A DNA stretch of 64,000 nucleotides from Flavobacteriaceae bacterium (GCA_018401115.1 JAGYKX010000005.1:930001-994000), one strand, 5' to 3'. Numbered from the stretch's first letter, positions 37,545 to 47,086 are shown. The notes: a model not told the origin generated them from the sequence alone. Numbers and translations: made by a program.

Positions 37545-38600
37545 CTAGTTGGTAACTACTGTTTGAGCAAAAGTTTTTTGTTCGGCCATCCAGGCGTCAT
37601 ATTCTTCTTGAGTCTCCACAATAATCTTCATTTGCATATTGTAATGAGATTTTCCGCAAATTTTATTACACAATAAAATGTAATCAAATTCCCAAGGATC
37701 AGAATTAGGCTCACCATTTAAAGCGCGTTCTGCCCTGATGGTATTCGTGCGCTTTACCTTCTCTATTACATCTGGATCCTGCCTCATTTCCTCAGTAGTG
37801 TAAATAGGGGTATATGAAAACTGAGTAATCATTCCAGGAACACAATTCATTTGGGCTCTAAAGTGTGGCATATAGGCGGAGTGCAATACATCTTGAGAAC
37901 GCATTTTAAAGTTGACTTTTCTACCTACAGGTAAATGAAGTTCTTTCACAATCACGTCATCTGAAGCATAACTATCCGATGAATCCAAACCTAAGACATT
38001 CACATTGTCTATATCTATTAAACGAACGTTTGCTTCTCCAAGCACATTGTCTTCTCCTGCATAACGAGCCGTCCAATTAAATTGTTGGGCGTATAATTCA
38101 ACAACTATAGGGTCATCTTGATCATTAATATCCATAATATTCACCCAGCTGTATAATCCCCAAAGAATTAAACCAGCTAACACCACTACAGGAATCATAG
38201 TCCAAATAACCTCTAATTTATTATTGTCTGCATAGTATAATGCTTTCTGACCCTTTCTTCCTCTGTATTTGTAAGCAAAGTAATGCAGTAATGCTTGTGT
38301 GATGGTTTGAACAATAAAAATGATCACAAAAGAAACCAACATTAAATTATCATAATCTGCGCCATGTGCAGAAGCCGCTTTTGGCAATAATATTTTGGTA
38401 TACTTGTAAAAACTAAAGATGGTTATTCCGTAGATAAACACCAAGAAAACAAACATAAGGTAACCGTTGTACTTATTATCGTTGTCATTGGCAATCTGAG
38501 AAGCATCTTTCTTAATTTGAGACAACTCAAATATTTTGGTCATCTGCCATATGGCTATGGCTACTAAGACTAATACTCCTATGGTTAAAAATGCTGTCAT
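37545..38600 (-). CDS. ctaC: Cytochrome c oxidase subunit II
   Basis: A 351-aa protein with an N-terminal helix, two further membrane helices (about residues 50-70 and 85-110, and near 130-150) and a periplasmic cupredoxin domain. The CuA ligands are intact: the histidine in LHSAYMPHF and C-NKI-C-GKS-H-YN-M near the end. There is no fused cytochrome c domain, so electrons probably come from ActA/ActE or a soluble cytochrome. It follows actF by 27 bases. The likely SCO chaperone is encoded at 14090-14818. Confidence 0.95.
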   Translation of the reverse strand: MTAFLTIGVLVLVAIAIWQMTKIFELSQIKKDASQIANDNDNKYNGYLMFVFLVFIYGITIFSFYKYTKILLPKAASAHGADYDNLMLVSFVIIFIVQTITQALLHYFAYKYRGRKGQKALYYADNNKLEVIWTMIPVVVLAGLILWGLYSWVNIMDINDQDDPIVVELYAQQFNWTARYAGEDNVLGEANVRLIDIDNVNVLGLDSSDSYASDDVIVKELHLPVGRKVNFKMRSQDVLHSAYMPHFRAQMNCVPGMITQFSYTPIYTTEEMRQDPDVIEKVKRTNTIRAERALNGEPNSDPWEFDYILLCNKICGKSHYNMQMKIIVETQEEYDAWMAEQKTFAQTVVTN

Positions 38601-38627
38601 TTTAATATGCTGTTTACGTAAATAATA

Positions 38628-39059
38628 TTAGTAATGAAAGTGCTTACTCTCTTCAATAAATGGGTTGCGTTTTGGGGTAATTGGGGCTTTTGTCAATGCA
38701 TTAAAGACCGTGTAAATAAACAATCCTGCAAAAAACAATACAGCGCCAATTTCGGGAATACCAATAAACCACTGATCACCAACTGCAGAAGGCATAATGG
38801 CATTAAAAATATCTAAATAGTGCCCTGCAAGAATAACAATTCCTGTCATGACAACAAACCAATTTACACGCTTGAAATCACTATTCATTAACAACAGTAG
38901 TGGGAAAATAAAGTTCAGAGCTAACATACCAAAGAAAGGCAGGTTATAGTCTTGAATTCTAGTCACGTAATACGTTACTTCTTCAGGTATGTTAGAATAC
39001 CAAATAAGCATAAACTGTGAGAACCATAAATAAGTCCAGAAAACACTAATACCGAACAT
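38628..39059 (-). CDS. actF: ActF, C-terminal part (separated by an apparent frameshift)
   Basis: 143 aa from the first ATG; the homologous frame actually continues upstream to about 39092 (reading NDSHIHDLAKF before MFGISVFWTY). It encodes the last membrane helices of the ActF quinol:cytochrome c oxidoreductase subunit. Joined to the 39046-40065 frame by removing one base of the T triplet at 39091-39093, it gives a single 478-aa protein of normal ActF size. As written, it has no independent promoter or translation signal and would depend on recoding or on a sequence error. Confidence 0.8.
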   Translation of the reverse strand: MFGISVFWTYLWFSQFMLIWYSNIPEEVTYYVTRIQDYNLPFFGMLALNFIFPLLLLMNSDFKRVNWFVVMTGIVILAGHYLDIFNAIMPSAVGDQWFIGIPEIGAVLFFAGLFIYTVFNALTKAPITPKRNPFIEESKHFHY

Positions 39060-40065
39060 AAACTTGGCTAAATCGTGAATATGACTGTCGTTTAACTTGT
39101 TCTAATAAACCTTTTGACTTCAGGTAAATGGTCACTAGCGCAATTACAGTAATTCCTGAAACGAACATAGAAGCAAAAATATACCATCCAAAAAGCGTAG
39201 AGAACCAGTGTGGGTCAATACTCATAATCCAATCCCAAGACATCATAGATTCAGTCACAAGGTAGAATACTAGGAATGCTGCAGAAAGTCTAAAATTTTT
39301 CACAAAGTTAGTATTGTCGTCTGCTGCATCTTGTGCCAAAGATAATTTTCTAGAATACCATCTGTAAGCGATCCATCCAGATAAAAATATAGCTGCTCTA
39401 ACTAAAAAGAAGGGTCCGTTTAAGTAACCTGCTTTTCCTTGGATGAGTTTGTCATGTGCCACTACTTCTGGATCCATCCACACAAATAAATGATTCATAT
39501 GTGCTACTGAGGCTACTAATATTAAAAATACAATGATTCCTCCAGGTAACAAATAAGCCGTTATCCCTTCCATCACTCTAAACAATAAAGGAGACCATCC
39601 TGCCTGAGCAGCACGTTGTATGGCATAAAATGCCAACACCCCTAAAGCGATCATAAAGAAAAAGAAAGCTGCCACATAAAGGGCTGCCCAAGGCTTATTC
39701 TGTAATTGGTGTAATACATGTTCGTCATGCGCTGCATTGTGATCTTCACTATGTGCTTCTGAGGCGTTTGTATCTGCTGCGTGGGAAGCGTCCGCTAAAT
39801 GCGCTTCTGTTTCATGAGCATCTGAAGACACGGCGTGATCAGTCACAGAAGCATGATCCTCGTCATGAGTTTCTACGGCTTCATGTGAAACGGCGTGATC
39901 TTCTGTTGCGTGTGCATCTCCATGGCCGTCTGCCTGAGCAGCCACTATAGCTTTGGCTTCTGCTACATTAGATGGAGCAGACATGAATCCAATAGCAATC
40001 CCTATTGCACCCACAGCCATTAGTATAAAAGAAGCGATCTTAAGTCTGTTTGAAAAAGTGTACAT
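39046..40065 (-). CDS. actF: ActF, N-terminal part (alternative complex III membrane subunit, frameshifted)
   Basis: 339 aa as read; residues 1-324 match ActF, the NrfD-like quinone-interacting membrane subunit of alternative complex III. The last 15 residues (KRQSYSRFSQVYVRY) are out of frame. A first helix (about 8-27) is followed by a His/Asp/Glu/Ala-rich loop (about 43-120, some 15 histidines) and then the membrane core, including SWDWIMSIDPHWFSTLFGWY, typical of the family. Truncation would remove the last third of the protein. Preceded by actE at 17 bases. Confidence 0.85.
   Translation of the reverse strand: MYTFSNRLKIASFILMAVGAIGIAIGFMSAPSNVAEAKAIVAAQADGHGDAHATEDHAVSHEAVETHDEDHASVTDHAVSSDAHETEAHLADASHAADTNASEAHSEDHNAAHDEHVLHQLQNKPWAALYVAAFFFFMIALGVLAFYAIQRAAQAGWSPLLFRVMEGITAYLLPGGIIVFLILVASVAHMNHLFVWMDPEVVAHDKLIQGKAGYLNGPFFLVRAAIFLSGWIAYRWYSRKLSLAQDAADDNTNFVKNFRLSAAFLVFYLVTESMMSWDWIMSIDPHWFSTLFGWYIFASMFVSGITVIALVTIYLKSKGLLEQVKRQSYSRFSQVYVRY
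39091..39093 (-). other. Apparent one-base insertion that splits actF
   Basis: On the minus strand the sequence GTTAAACGACAG interrupts the frame. GTTAACGACAG would restore continuous reading through V-N-D-S-H-I-H-D-L-A-K-F into the downstream frame. The extra A lies in a three-A run, a common place for indels. Confidence 0.8.
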
Positions 40066-40081
40066 ACTGTCTGTCTTCGTA

Positions 40082-40642
40082 TTATTTAGTTAGGTCTTGC
40101 TTTAATTTTATTACATACTCAGAAACTTGCCAACGCTCTTCAATATTTAATTGACCTGCATAAGACCCCATTGAGTTTAATCCGTAATATATAGTGTGAT
40201 AAGTACTTCCCTCTGTGATATTTCTAGCAGCGTCTGCATAAGATGGAACTCCTAAAATTTTCTCTCTAGACACTAAGGTTCCATTACCATCTCCCTTTTT
40301 ACCATGACAGATTGCACAATACACGTCATATAACGCTTTACCTTCACTGAGATTCTCTTCGTAAAGAGCGGCGTCTAGTGGACTTTTTTGAACGCGAGCC
40401 AGTTCTTTATCCTCGAGATTATTTTCAAATTCATAAGGCAACCAACCCCTGTGAATAGTATTTTCCACAGGCAAACCTGCTCCCATATTAGAAGGTAAGA
40501 AGTCTACTTCTTGGTAGGTTTCATAACCTACAGATTCATACATATTTGGCATGTACTGGTAGTTTCTGCTGTTCTTGTCCGAACAAGAAGCCAAAACTAT
40601 CATAGATGCAAGGGCCAAAAAAGAATATTTTAAATCACTCAT
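40082..40642 (-). CDS. actE: ActE, monoheme cytochrome c lipoprotein of alternative complex III
   Basis: 186 aa. It starts MSDLKYSFLALASMIVLASCSDK, a lipoprotein signal with lipobox LASC, so the mature protein is anchored by lipid. One CxxCH heme motif (CAICH in YDVYCAICHGKKGDGNG) and a distal methionine candidate in GLNSMGSYAGQL. It transfers electrons from ActB/ActA toward the oxidase. An upstream TTG could start four codons earlier (40654), but the ATG at 40642 is preferred. It follows actD by 13 bases. Confidence 0.93.
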   Translation of the reverse strand: MSDLKYSFLALASMIVLASCSDKNSRNYQYMPNMYESVGYETYQEVDFLPSNMGAGLPVENTIHRGWLPYEFENNLEDKELARVQKSPLDAALYEENLSEGKALYDVYCAICHGKKGDGNGTLVSREKILGVPSYADAARNITEGSTYHTIYYGLNSMGSYAGQLNIEERWQVSEYVIKLKQDLTK

Positions 40643-40655
40643 AATATTTTGCAAT

Positions 40656-41177
40656 CTACTTTTGGGAAACTTTTATTTCTACTGCGCCGGTCTCTGCCAA
40701 TAAGGCATGAAGATCTGCTTCGTTATCATGGATTTCAATTTCCATTAGGAAAAGGTCATCTGTAGTTCTAACATCTGGGTTTTCTGCTTTTTTGAATGGC
40801 CACAACCTACTTCTCATATAAAAAGTAATTACCATTAAGTGGGCCGCAAAAAACACCGTAAGCTCAAACATAATAGGCACAAAAGCAGGTAGGTTTTCTA
40901 AATAAGAAAAGCTAGGCTTACCTCCTATGTCTTGAGGCCAATCCTCAATCATAATATAATTCATCATTGTAATGGAAACTGCCAAACCTACCAAGCCATA
41001 CATAAATGCGGTAATGGCTAATCTAGTTGGGGCTAAACCCATAGCCTTATCTAGTCCGTGAACTGGAAAAGGACAATACACTTCTTCTATATGATGCTTT
41101 GCAGCTTTTACTTTCTTAACGGCCAACATAAGCACGTCGTCATCATTGTAAAGCGCCTGAATAACTTTATTTGCCAT
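40656..41177 (-). CDS. actD: ActD, DUF3341 membrane subunit of alternative complex III
   Basis: A 173-aa protein with two membrane helices (about residues 55-78 and 95-118) and soluble ends. The N-terminal VYCPFPVHGLDKAMGL and the helix-loop FSYLENLPAFVPIMFELTVFFAAH are the DUF3341/ActD signature. It has no cofactor motif. It fits between actC (one base upstream) and actE in the standard Act gene order. Confidence 0.93.
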   Translation of the reverse strand: MANKVIQALYNDDDVLMLAVKKVKAAKHHIEEVYCPFPVHGLDKAMGLAPTRLAITAFMYGLVGLAVSITMMNYIMIEDWPQDIGGKPSFSYLENLPAFVPIMFELTVFFAAHLMVITFYMRSRLWPFKKAENPDVRTTDDLFLMEIEIHDNEADLHALLAETGAVEIKVSQK

Positions 41178-41178
41178 A

Positions 41179-42615
41179 CTATTGATCCTTTTTAGATTTA
41201 GACACTAATGGAGTTACCTCATAAAGTGGTTTTCCAGCATCTCTTAATTTCTTATACTTTTCTCCAGAAGATTTCAATATAGTTTTCACTTCTGCCTGTG
41301 CAATTACCGGGAAGGTTCTGGCATACAAAAGGAATAAAACAAAGAAGAATCCAATGGTTCCTATGAAAATTCCAATATCTACAAAAGTAGGAGAGAACAT
41401 GGTCCATGAAGAGGGCAAGTAATCTCTGTGAAGAGAGGTTACTATAATTACAAAACGCTCAAACCACATACCAATATTTACCACAATAGAAATCCCAAAA
41501 GAGAACATAATAGAGGTTCTAAGCCTTTTAGACCACATGAATTGTGGAGAGAAGACATTACAGGTCATCATAGCCCAATATGCCCAAGCATAAGGTCCGG
41601 TAGCCCTGTTTAAGAAAGCATACTGCTCATACTCTACTCCAGAGTACCATGCCATAAACAGCTCCGTAATGTAAGCACAACCAACTATAGAACCCGTAAT
41701 CATGATCACAATATTCATAAGCTCAATATGCTGAACCGTAATATAAGCTTCTAAGTTAGACACCTTTCTCATAATAATAAGAAGCGTGTTTACCATCGCA
41801 AAACCAGAGAAAATAGCTCCTGCCACAAAGTAAGGAGGGAAAATCGTGGTATGCCATCCTGGGATTACCGAAGTGGCAAAGTCAAAAGATACAATTGTGT
41901 GAACAGAAAGTACTAAAGGTGTCGCTAAACCAGCTAATACCAACGACACTTCTTCAAAACGCTGCCAATCTTTTGCGCGACCTGACCAACCAAAACTCAA
42001 TAGACTGTATATCTTCTTCTGAAAAGGCTTTACTGCTCTATCACGAATCATGGCAAAATCTGGCAATAAACCGGTCCACCAGAATACCAATGAAACAGAT
42101 AAATAAGTAGAGATCGCAAATACATCCCAAAGTAATGGAGAGTTAAAGTTTACCCATAAAGATCCAAATTGGTTAGGGATTGGGAGTACCCAATATGCCA
42201 ACCATGGACGTCCCATGTGTATGATAGGAAACAAACCAGCTTGAATCACTGAGAAAATAGTCATGGCCTCTGCAGAACGGTTAATAGCCATACGCCATTT
42301 TTGTCTAAAGAGCAATAACACTGCTGATATTAAGGTACCGGCATGGCCAATTCCTACCCACCAAACAAAGTTGGTAATATCCCAGGCCCAACCTACTGTC
42401 TTATTAAGACCCCAGGTTCCAATCCCTGTAGAGACGGTGTATATAATACAACCCAATCCCCATAAAAATGCTACTAGAGCAATTGAAAATGCGATCCACC
42501 ATTGTTTGTTTGCAGTACCCTCAACAGGAGCTACAATGTCTAAAGTTACATCGTGGTAACCTTTGTCTCCAACAACAAGTGGTTTTCGTATAGGTGCTTC
42601 GTAATGCGACGCCAT
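41179..42615 (-). CDS. actC: ActC, NrfD-like quinol-binding membrane subunit
   Basis: A 478-aa protein with about ten membrane helices, NrfD/PsrC superfamily. Motifs FVWWVGIGHAGTLISAVLLLFRQKWRMAINRSAEAMTIF and SFDFATSVIPGWHTTIFPPYFVAGAIFSGFA are typical of ActC and mark the quinol site. It receives electrons from menaquinol and passes them to the iron-sulfur subunit ActB, encoded 34 bases upstream. Confidence 0.95.
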   Translation of the reverse strand: MASHYEAPIRKPLVVGDKGYHDVTLDIVAPVEGTANKQWWIAFSIALVAFLWGLGCIIYTVSTGIGTWGLNKTVGWAWDITNFVWWVGIGHAGTLISAVLLLFRQKWRMAINRSAEAMTIFSVIQAGLFPIIHMGRPWLAYWVLPIPNQFGSLWVNFNSPLLWDVFAISTYLSVSLVFWWTGLLPDFAMIRDRAVKPFQKKIYSLLSFGWSGRAKDWQRFEEVSLVLAGLATPLVLSVHTIVSFDFATSVIPGWHTTIFPPYFVAGAIFSGFAMVNTLLIIMRKVSNLEAYITVQHIELMNIVIMITGSIVGCAYITELFMAWYSGVEYEQYAFLNRATGPYAWAYWAMMTCNVFSPQFMWSKRLRTSIMFSFGISIVVNIGMWFERFVIIVTSLHRDYLPSSWTMFSPTFVDIGIFIGTIGFFFVLFLLYARTFPVIAQAEVKTILKSSGEKYKKLRDAGKPLYEVTPLVSKSKKDQ

Positions 42616-42649
42616 AATTTATAGTATAGTTATGTTCCTTTATTGTGTG

Positions 42650-45600
42650 TTATGCTTCTGTTGTATTACGTACTTTCACGTGATAGAATACATTAGGTTT
42701 AGTCCCAACGTGCTCTAATAGATGATACATACGGTCACTTTCTTTAAGTTCAGATACTTTAGACTGCTTGTCATTAACGTCTCCGAATACCATTGCACCG
42801 TTTCCACATGCTGCAGAACAAGCGGTTTGGAATTCTCCGTCTTTAATTTCACGACCATCTCTCTTCGCGTCTAGAATAGTCTTTTGTGTTTTTTGAATAC
42901 ACATAGAACATTTTTCCATAACTCCACGAGAACGTACATTTACATCTGGATTCACCACCATTTTACCAAGGTCATTATTCATGTGATAGTCAAACTCGTC
43001 ATTGTTGTTGTACAAGAACCAGTTAAAACGTCTCACTTTATAAGGACAGTTATTAGCACAATAACGTGTTCCTACACAACGGTTATACGCCATATGATTT
43101 TGACCTTGTCTAGAGTGCGATGTTGCAGCTACAGGACAAACTGTCTCGCATGGTGCATGATTACAGTGCTGACACATTACTGGCTGGAAAGCCACTTGAG
43201 GATTGGCTGACGGATCTTCTAATTCTCCAAAACCTCCTAGTGAACCATTGTCTCCAGTTAGTCCGTCAAAATTATCTTTCTTCACATTATCTCCTTCAAA
43301 AGTGTCTTCTGAAGAGTAATATCTGTCAATACGCAACCAGTGCATATCTCTAGATTTTCTAATCTCCTCTTTACCTACTACAGGAACATTGTTCTCTGCA
43401 TGACATGCAATAACACAAGCCCCACATCCAGTACAGGCATTTAGATCAATAGACAGGTTAAAATGATGTCCTATAGATCTGTCAAATGAATCCCATAAGT
43501 CTACAGAAGTAGCTTCTACTTCTTGGTGATCTAAAGACACCATAGGTTGTGGATTCCAATATTTAGCGTCTTTAGTATTAAAGACCTCTAAGGTAGTTTC
43601 CTTAATAATGTCTCCACGCCCCATTAGCGTTTTGTGTAACTGAACACAAGCAAACTCGTGCATGCCAGGCTCTTTAGATACGGAAACTTCCTGTGTTTTT
43701 GAAAAATCATTGTACAAAGCAAAAGCATTCACCCCTACTTGCATTTCTTCTTTTAAGCCTGTTGTCTTTCCATAACCTAAGGCCAAACCAATAGTTCCCG
43801 GTGCCTGACCGGGTTGAATAATTACCGGCACATTTGAAAGTGTGGTACCATTTACCGTTAGACTGATATAACTGCCATCTAAACCTCCATTGGCTACATT
43901 TTCATTAACAAGACCTAAACTAGCCGCGTCTGATTTGGAAACGGTAGCGTAATTATCCCAAGAAACCCTTGTAATAGGATCTGGAAATTCTTGCAACCAT
44001 GGGTTGTTGGCCTCTTGACCATCTCCCATACCAGTTTTAGCATACAAAACCAACTCCATTGCAGGAGCATTAGCCGCTTTAAGCGCTTTTAACTGTGCAG
44101 AAGCACCTTGAGTTGCAAGCATTTGGGTTGCAGTTGAAGTACCTACAAACACACCGTCATGAAGGGCTTTGTTCCATACAGCGCCATCTAAAAGTTTCGC
44201 TTCCCAGTGGGTCTTTATATAATCGTAATAAGTACCTTCTATTCCAGCCCACTTCATTAGTGCCGTCTGGAATTGTCTGGTGTCGAATAATTCTTTTATA
44301 GTAGGTTGTGTAAGGCTATAATGACCTTTCTTAACCGCCACATCTCCCCAAGATTCTAAATAGTGAGTCGCAGCTCCAACCCATTGAACAGATGCAGTAG
44401 TTTCATTAGGCATGGTAGAAAAAGCTACCGTAGTACCTACATTTGAAAGCGCAGATTTAAATTCAGCTGCATTAGGTAAGCTATATACAGGATTAACCCC
44501 ATCTACAACCAGCAAGCCAACTTGACCCGCAGCCATATCTGCAATTAAAGACTGTACAGCCTTGTCATTTCCTTGGCGTACATATCTCGGTGCTGCTACA
44601 TCGAAGGCAACACTTTCTATAAAAGCATTTAGACGCAACACTAAAGATTGTGCTTCAACACTATCAATACCTGTCAATACCACAGCTTTATTACCAGCCT
44701 TAACAACGGCTTTAGCAGCTGCTTTAACGGCAGCCATTATATTTTCAGGAAGTGCTACAGAGGTAGCTCCTGTTGTTACAATTTCATATAGCGCAGCCAA
44801 AGCTTGAGCTTGCTGTGCTGAGTTAGAAGGTACTCTTTTGTCTGCAGCAGCACCTGAAAGCGTCATATTAGACTCAAACTGGTAGTGTTGTGACATTTGG
44901 TGAGCACTTGGAATTCTGCCTTTAGCATAACCTCCGTCAAAACCACCACCTTGCCAATCACCTAAGAAATCTGCACCAAAAGATACAATCACAGTAGCTT
45001 TTTCTAAATGGTAATCTGCCAAAGCTCTTTCGCCTGTAGCTGCTTCAAAAGCGTCCAGTGCTGCAGACTCAGAAATAGCGTCATAAACCACATGAGAAAA
45101 CTGATCCTGACCTTGTGCAAATTCAGCCACTAATTTAGACATGCTTGGACTTGCGTAAGTAGGTGTTAAAAAAACCACCTTTTTCCCACTAGTCTTAGCA
45201 GCATCTAGCGCAGTAGTAACCGCAGCATCTAGATCTGACCAATCAGCAGGAGCTCCGTTAAATAAAGGTCCTTGCAAACGAGCACTGTCATATAATGACA
45301 ACACAGAGGCTTGAACCCTTGCATTGGCCGTTCCTTTTACTTGAGCATCTTTATTATTCTCTACCTTAATAGGCCTTCCTTCTCTTGTCTTTACAAGAAT
45401 AGAAGCAAAGTCGTAACCATTTGCAATAGTTGTCGCATAAAAATTAGCTACACCAGGGATAATTTGTTCCGGCTGAACTACATAAGGGATAGACTTTATA
45501 ACGGGACCTTCACAAGCAGCCAATGAAGCTGCTGCAGTACTAAATCCTACATACTTCAAGAAATCTCTCCTATTGGTATTGGAAGTAGCTAGGGTTTGCT

Positions 45601-45724
45601 TGTCAGATAAAAATTCCCCAGTAGGGATTTGCTCTACAAACTCGTTTTGTTTTAGCGTCTCAATCATGGCGTCGTTAGCAGAAAGCTCTGCTTCACTTTT
45701 CCAGTATTTTTTGTTTGATGACAT
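42650..45724 (-). CDS. actB: ActB, iron-sulfur molybdopterin-oxidoreductase-like subunit
   Basis: A 1024-aa fusion: a domain resembling molybdopterin oxidoreductases (about residues 70-700) and a NrfC-like ferredoxin domain (about 740-1000). The latter carries four Cys clusters: CTGCGACVIACHAEN, CQHCNHAPCETVCPVAA, CVGTRYCANNCPYKV and CSMCIQKTQ plus a later ACSAACG. The twin-arginine-like motif NRRDFLKYVGFSTAAASLAAC is internal (about residue 52), the 'TAT-variant' arrangement known for this family, with a lipobox-like cysteine. Whether it binds molybdenum cannot be told; known ACIIIs do not. Confidence 0.95.
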   Translation of the reverse strand: MSSNKKYWKSEAELSANDAMIETLKQNEFVEQIPTGEFLSDKQTLATSNTNRRDFLKYVGFSTAAASLAACEGPVIKSIPYVVQPEQIIPGVANFYATTIANGYDFASILVKTREGRPIKVENNKDAQVKGTANARVQASVLSLYDSARLQGPLFNGAPADWSDLDAAVTTALDAAKTSGKKVVFLTPTYASPSMSKLVAEFAQGQDQFSHVVYDAISESAALDAFEAATGERALADYHLEKATVIVSFGADFLGDWQGGGFDGGYAKGRIPSAHQMSQHYQFESNMTLSGAAADKRVPSNSAQQAQALAALYEIVTTGATSVALPENIMAAVKAAAKAVVKAGNKAVVLTGIDSVEAQSLVLRLNAFIESVAFDVAAPRYVRQGNDKAVQSLIADMAAGQVGLLVVDGVNPVYSLPNAAEFKSALSNVGTTVAFSTMPNETTASVQWVGAATHYLESWGDVAVKKGHYSLTQPTIKELFDTRQFQTALMKWAGIEGTYYDYIKTHWEAKLLDGAVWNKALHDGVFVGTSTATQMLATQGASAQLKALKAANAPAMELVLYAKTGMGDGQEANNPWLQEFPDPITRVSWDNYATVSKSDAASLGLVNENVANGGLDGSYISLTVNGTTLSNVPVIIQPGQAPGTIGLALGYGKTTGLKEEMQVGVNAFALYNDFSKTQEVSVSKEPGMHEFACVQLHKTLMGRGDIIKETTLEVFNTKDAKYWNPQPMVSLDHQEVEATSVDLWDSFDRSIGHHFNLSIDLNACTGCGACVIACHAENNVPVVGKEEIRKSRDMHWLRIDRYYSSEDTFEGDNVKKDNFDGLTGDNGSLGGFGELEDPSANPQVAFQPVMCQHCNHAPCETVCPVAATSHSRQGQNHMAYNRCVGTRYCANNCPYKVRRFNWFLYNNNDEFDYHMNNDLGKMVVNPDVNVRSRGVMEKCSMCIQKTQKTILDAKRDGREIKDGEFQTACSAACGNGAMVFGDVNDKQSKVSELKESDRMYHLLEHVGTKPNVFYHVKVRNTTEA

Positions 45725-45769
45725 AATATTATCTATGTAATTAGCTTCTTTTTTTCTAAATCTAAATTT

Positions 45770-47086
45770 CTAGTAGTGACACTTACCACATTCTAAACCA
45801 CCCATTTGAGCAGCAGTAAGTTTATCTACGCCGTACTTCTGAGAAAGTGCCTCGTGAATCTTATCGTAGTAAGCATTCCCTTCTACTTTCACATTAGTCT
45901 CTCTGTGGCAGTCAATACACCAACCCATAGTCAATGGACTGTACTGATACATAATCTCCATTTCTTCTACAGGACCGTGACAGGTCTGACAAGCTACACC
46001 TGCCACAGAAACATGCTGCGAATGATTGAAATAAGCAAAGTCTGGAAGGTTGTGGATTCTTACCCACTCTACAGGCTGGCTTTCACCAGTGTATTTTTGA
46101 TTTTCTTCATCCCATCCAACCGCTTTATATAATTTTTTAATCTCTTTGGTATAGAACTCATTAGTGTAACCATTCGCCAAATCTTCTTGAGATGGGCCTT
46201 CTGGATTACCCTTGTACTCATAAATTGATTTGTGGCAATTCATACACACATTCAAAGAAGGTATCCCTGAATGCTTAGACACTCTTGCAGACGAGTGACA
46301 GTAAGTACATTCAATCTTGTTGTCTCCAGCGTGAATTTTATGAGAATAATGTATGGGCTGTACCGGAGCGTAACCTTGATCTACCCCAACTTGCATTAGG
46401 AAACCGTAAACATAATATGCACTTGAAAGCAATAAGAAGATTACAGTAACCAAGACCAAAAATTGGTTTTTAGCAAAAGCCAACCAAATTGGCATACGTG
46501 CCTCTTTCTCTTCCTTCTCATAAACAACACCATTGGCTTCAGCAATACTTCTCAGCGTTTTATTGACCAAGAAAAGCATCATAACCAACAAGCCAAACAC
46601 CAACATTAATGCACCAAGAATCACTTCATTTGAAATTCCTGAGGCAGCTACTGGAGCCGCTGCAGTGGTAGCTGCAGTTGCAGCAGCTGGAGCAGGTGCA
46701 GGTGCGTCTGTGTAAGCGAGAATATTGTCAATATCTTCATTACTCAAAGTAGGAAAAGCAGTCATTGCTGCCTGGTTGTACTCATTGTAAATGGCTAAAG
46801 CACGCTCGTCGCCCGCTTTAATTAAGCTGTTGTTGTTTTTAATCCAAGCGTACAACCATTCTTTATCACCCTCGTACTTAGCCGTAACTCCCGCAAGAGC
46901 AGGACCCGTCATTTTCCTATTCAAGGCATGACATGCAGCACAGTTTTGATTGAATAATTGCTTCCCTTTAACAGGGTCACCAGCGGGCTGGTCTTGAGCA
47001 GAAAGATTTTGAGGGATCAGTGTTAAAGCCACTAGAAACAAGCCTAGGAATGAAGAAACGAGATTGCGGTATGTCACCTTTTTCAT
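45770..47086 (-). CDS. actA: ActA, multiheme cytochrome c subunit fused to a monoheme cytochrome c domain
   Basis: 438 aa. Signal peptide, then a cytochrome c domain with CAACH, an alanine/proline-rich linker, two membrane helices (about residues 180-200 and 230-255) and a pentaheme region with CTYCH, CMNCH, CQTCH, CIDCH and CGKCH: six heme-binding sites in total. It is the electron exit of alternative complex III. The start MKKVTYRN at 47086 is chosen over the open frame to 47173, which overlaps the promoter element at 47173-47180. First gene of the act-cox operon. Confidence 0.94.
   Translation of the reverse strand: MKKVTYRNLVSSFLGLFLVALTLIPQNLSAQDQPAGDPVKGKQLFNQNCAACHALNRKMTGPALAGVTAKYEGDKEWLYAWIKNNNSLIKAGDERALAIYNEYNQAAMTAFPTLSNEDIDNILAYTDAPAPAPAAATAATTAAAPVAASGISNEVILGALMLVFGLLVMMLFLVNKTLRSIAEANGVVYEKEEKEARMPIWLAFAKNQFLVLVTVIFLLLSSAYYVYGFLMQVGVDQGYAPVQPIHYSHKIHAGDNKIECTYCHSSARVSKHSGIPSLNVCMNCHKSIYEYKGNPEGPSQEDLANGYTNEFYTKEIKKLYKAVGWDEENQKYTGESQPVEWVRIHNLPDFAYFNHSQHVSVAGVACQTCHGPVEEMEIMYQYSPLTMGWCIDCHRETNVKVEGNAYYDKIHEALSQKYGVDKLTAAQMGGLECGKCHY

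Noticed and set aside
39085..39100. GUUAAAC as a programmed -1 frameshift heptamer at the actF break
   Set aside because: The same seven bases are a known viral slippery site, but here the reading frame is GUU AAA CGA, so the heptamer is out of phase, and a +1 (not -1) shift is needed to join the frames.
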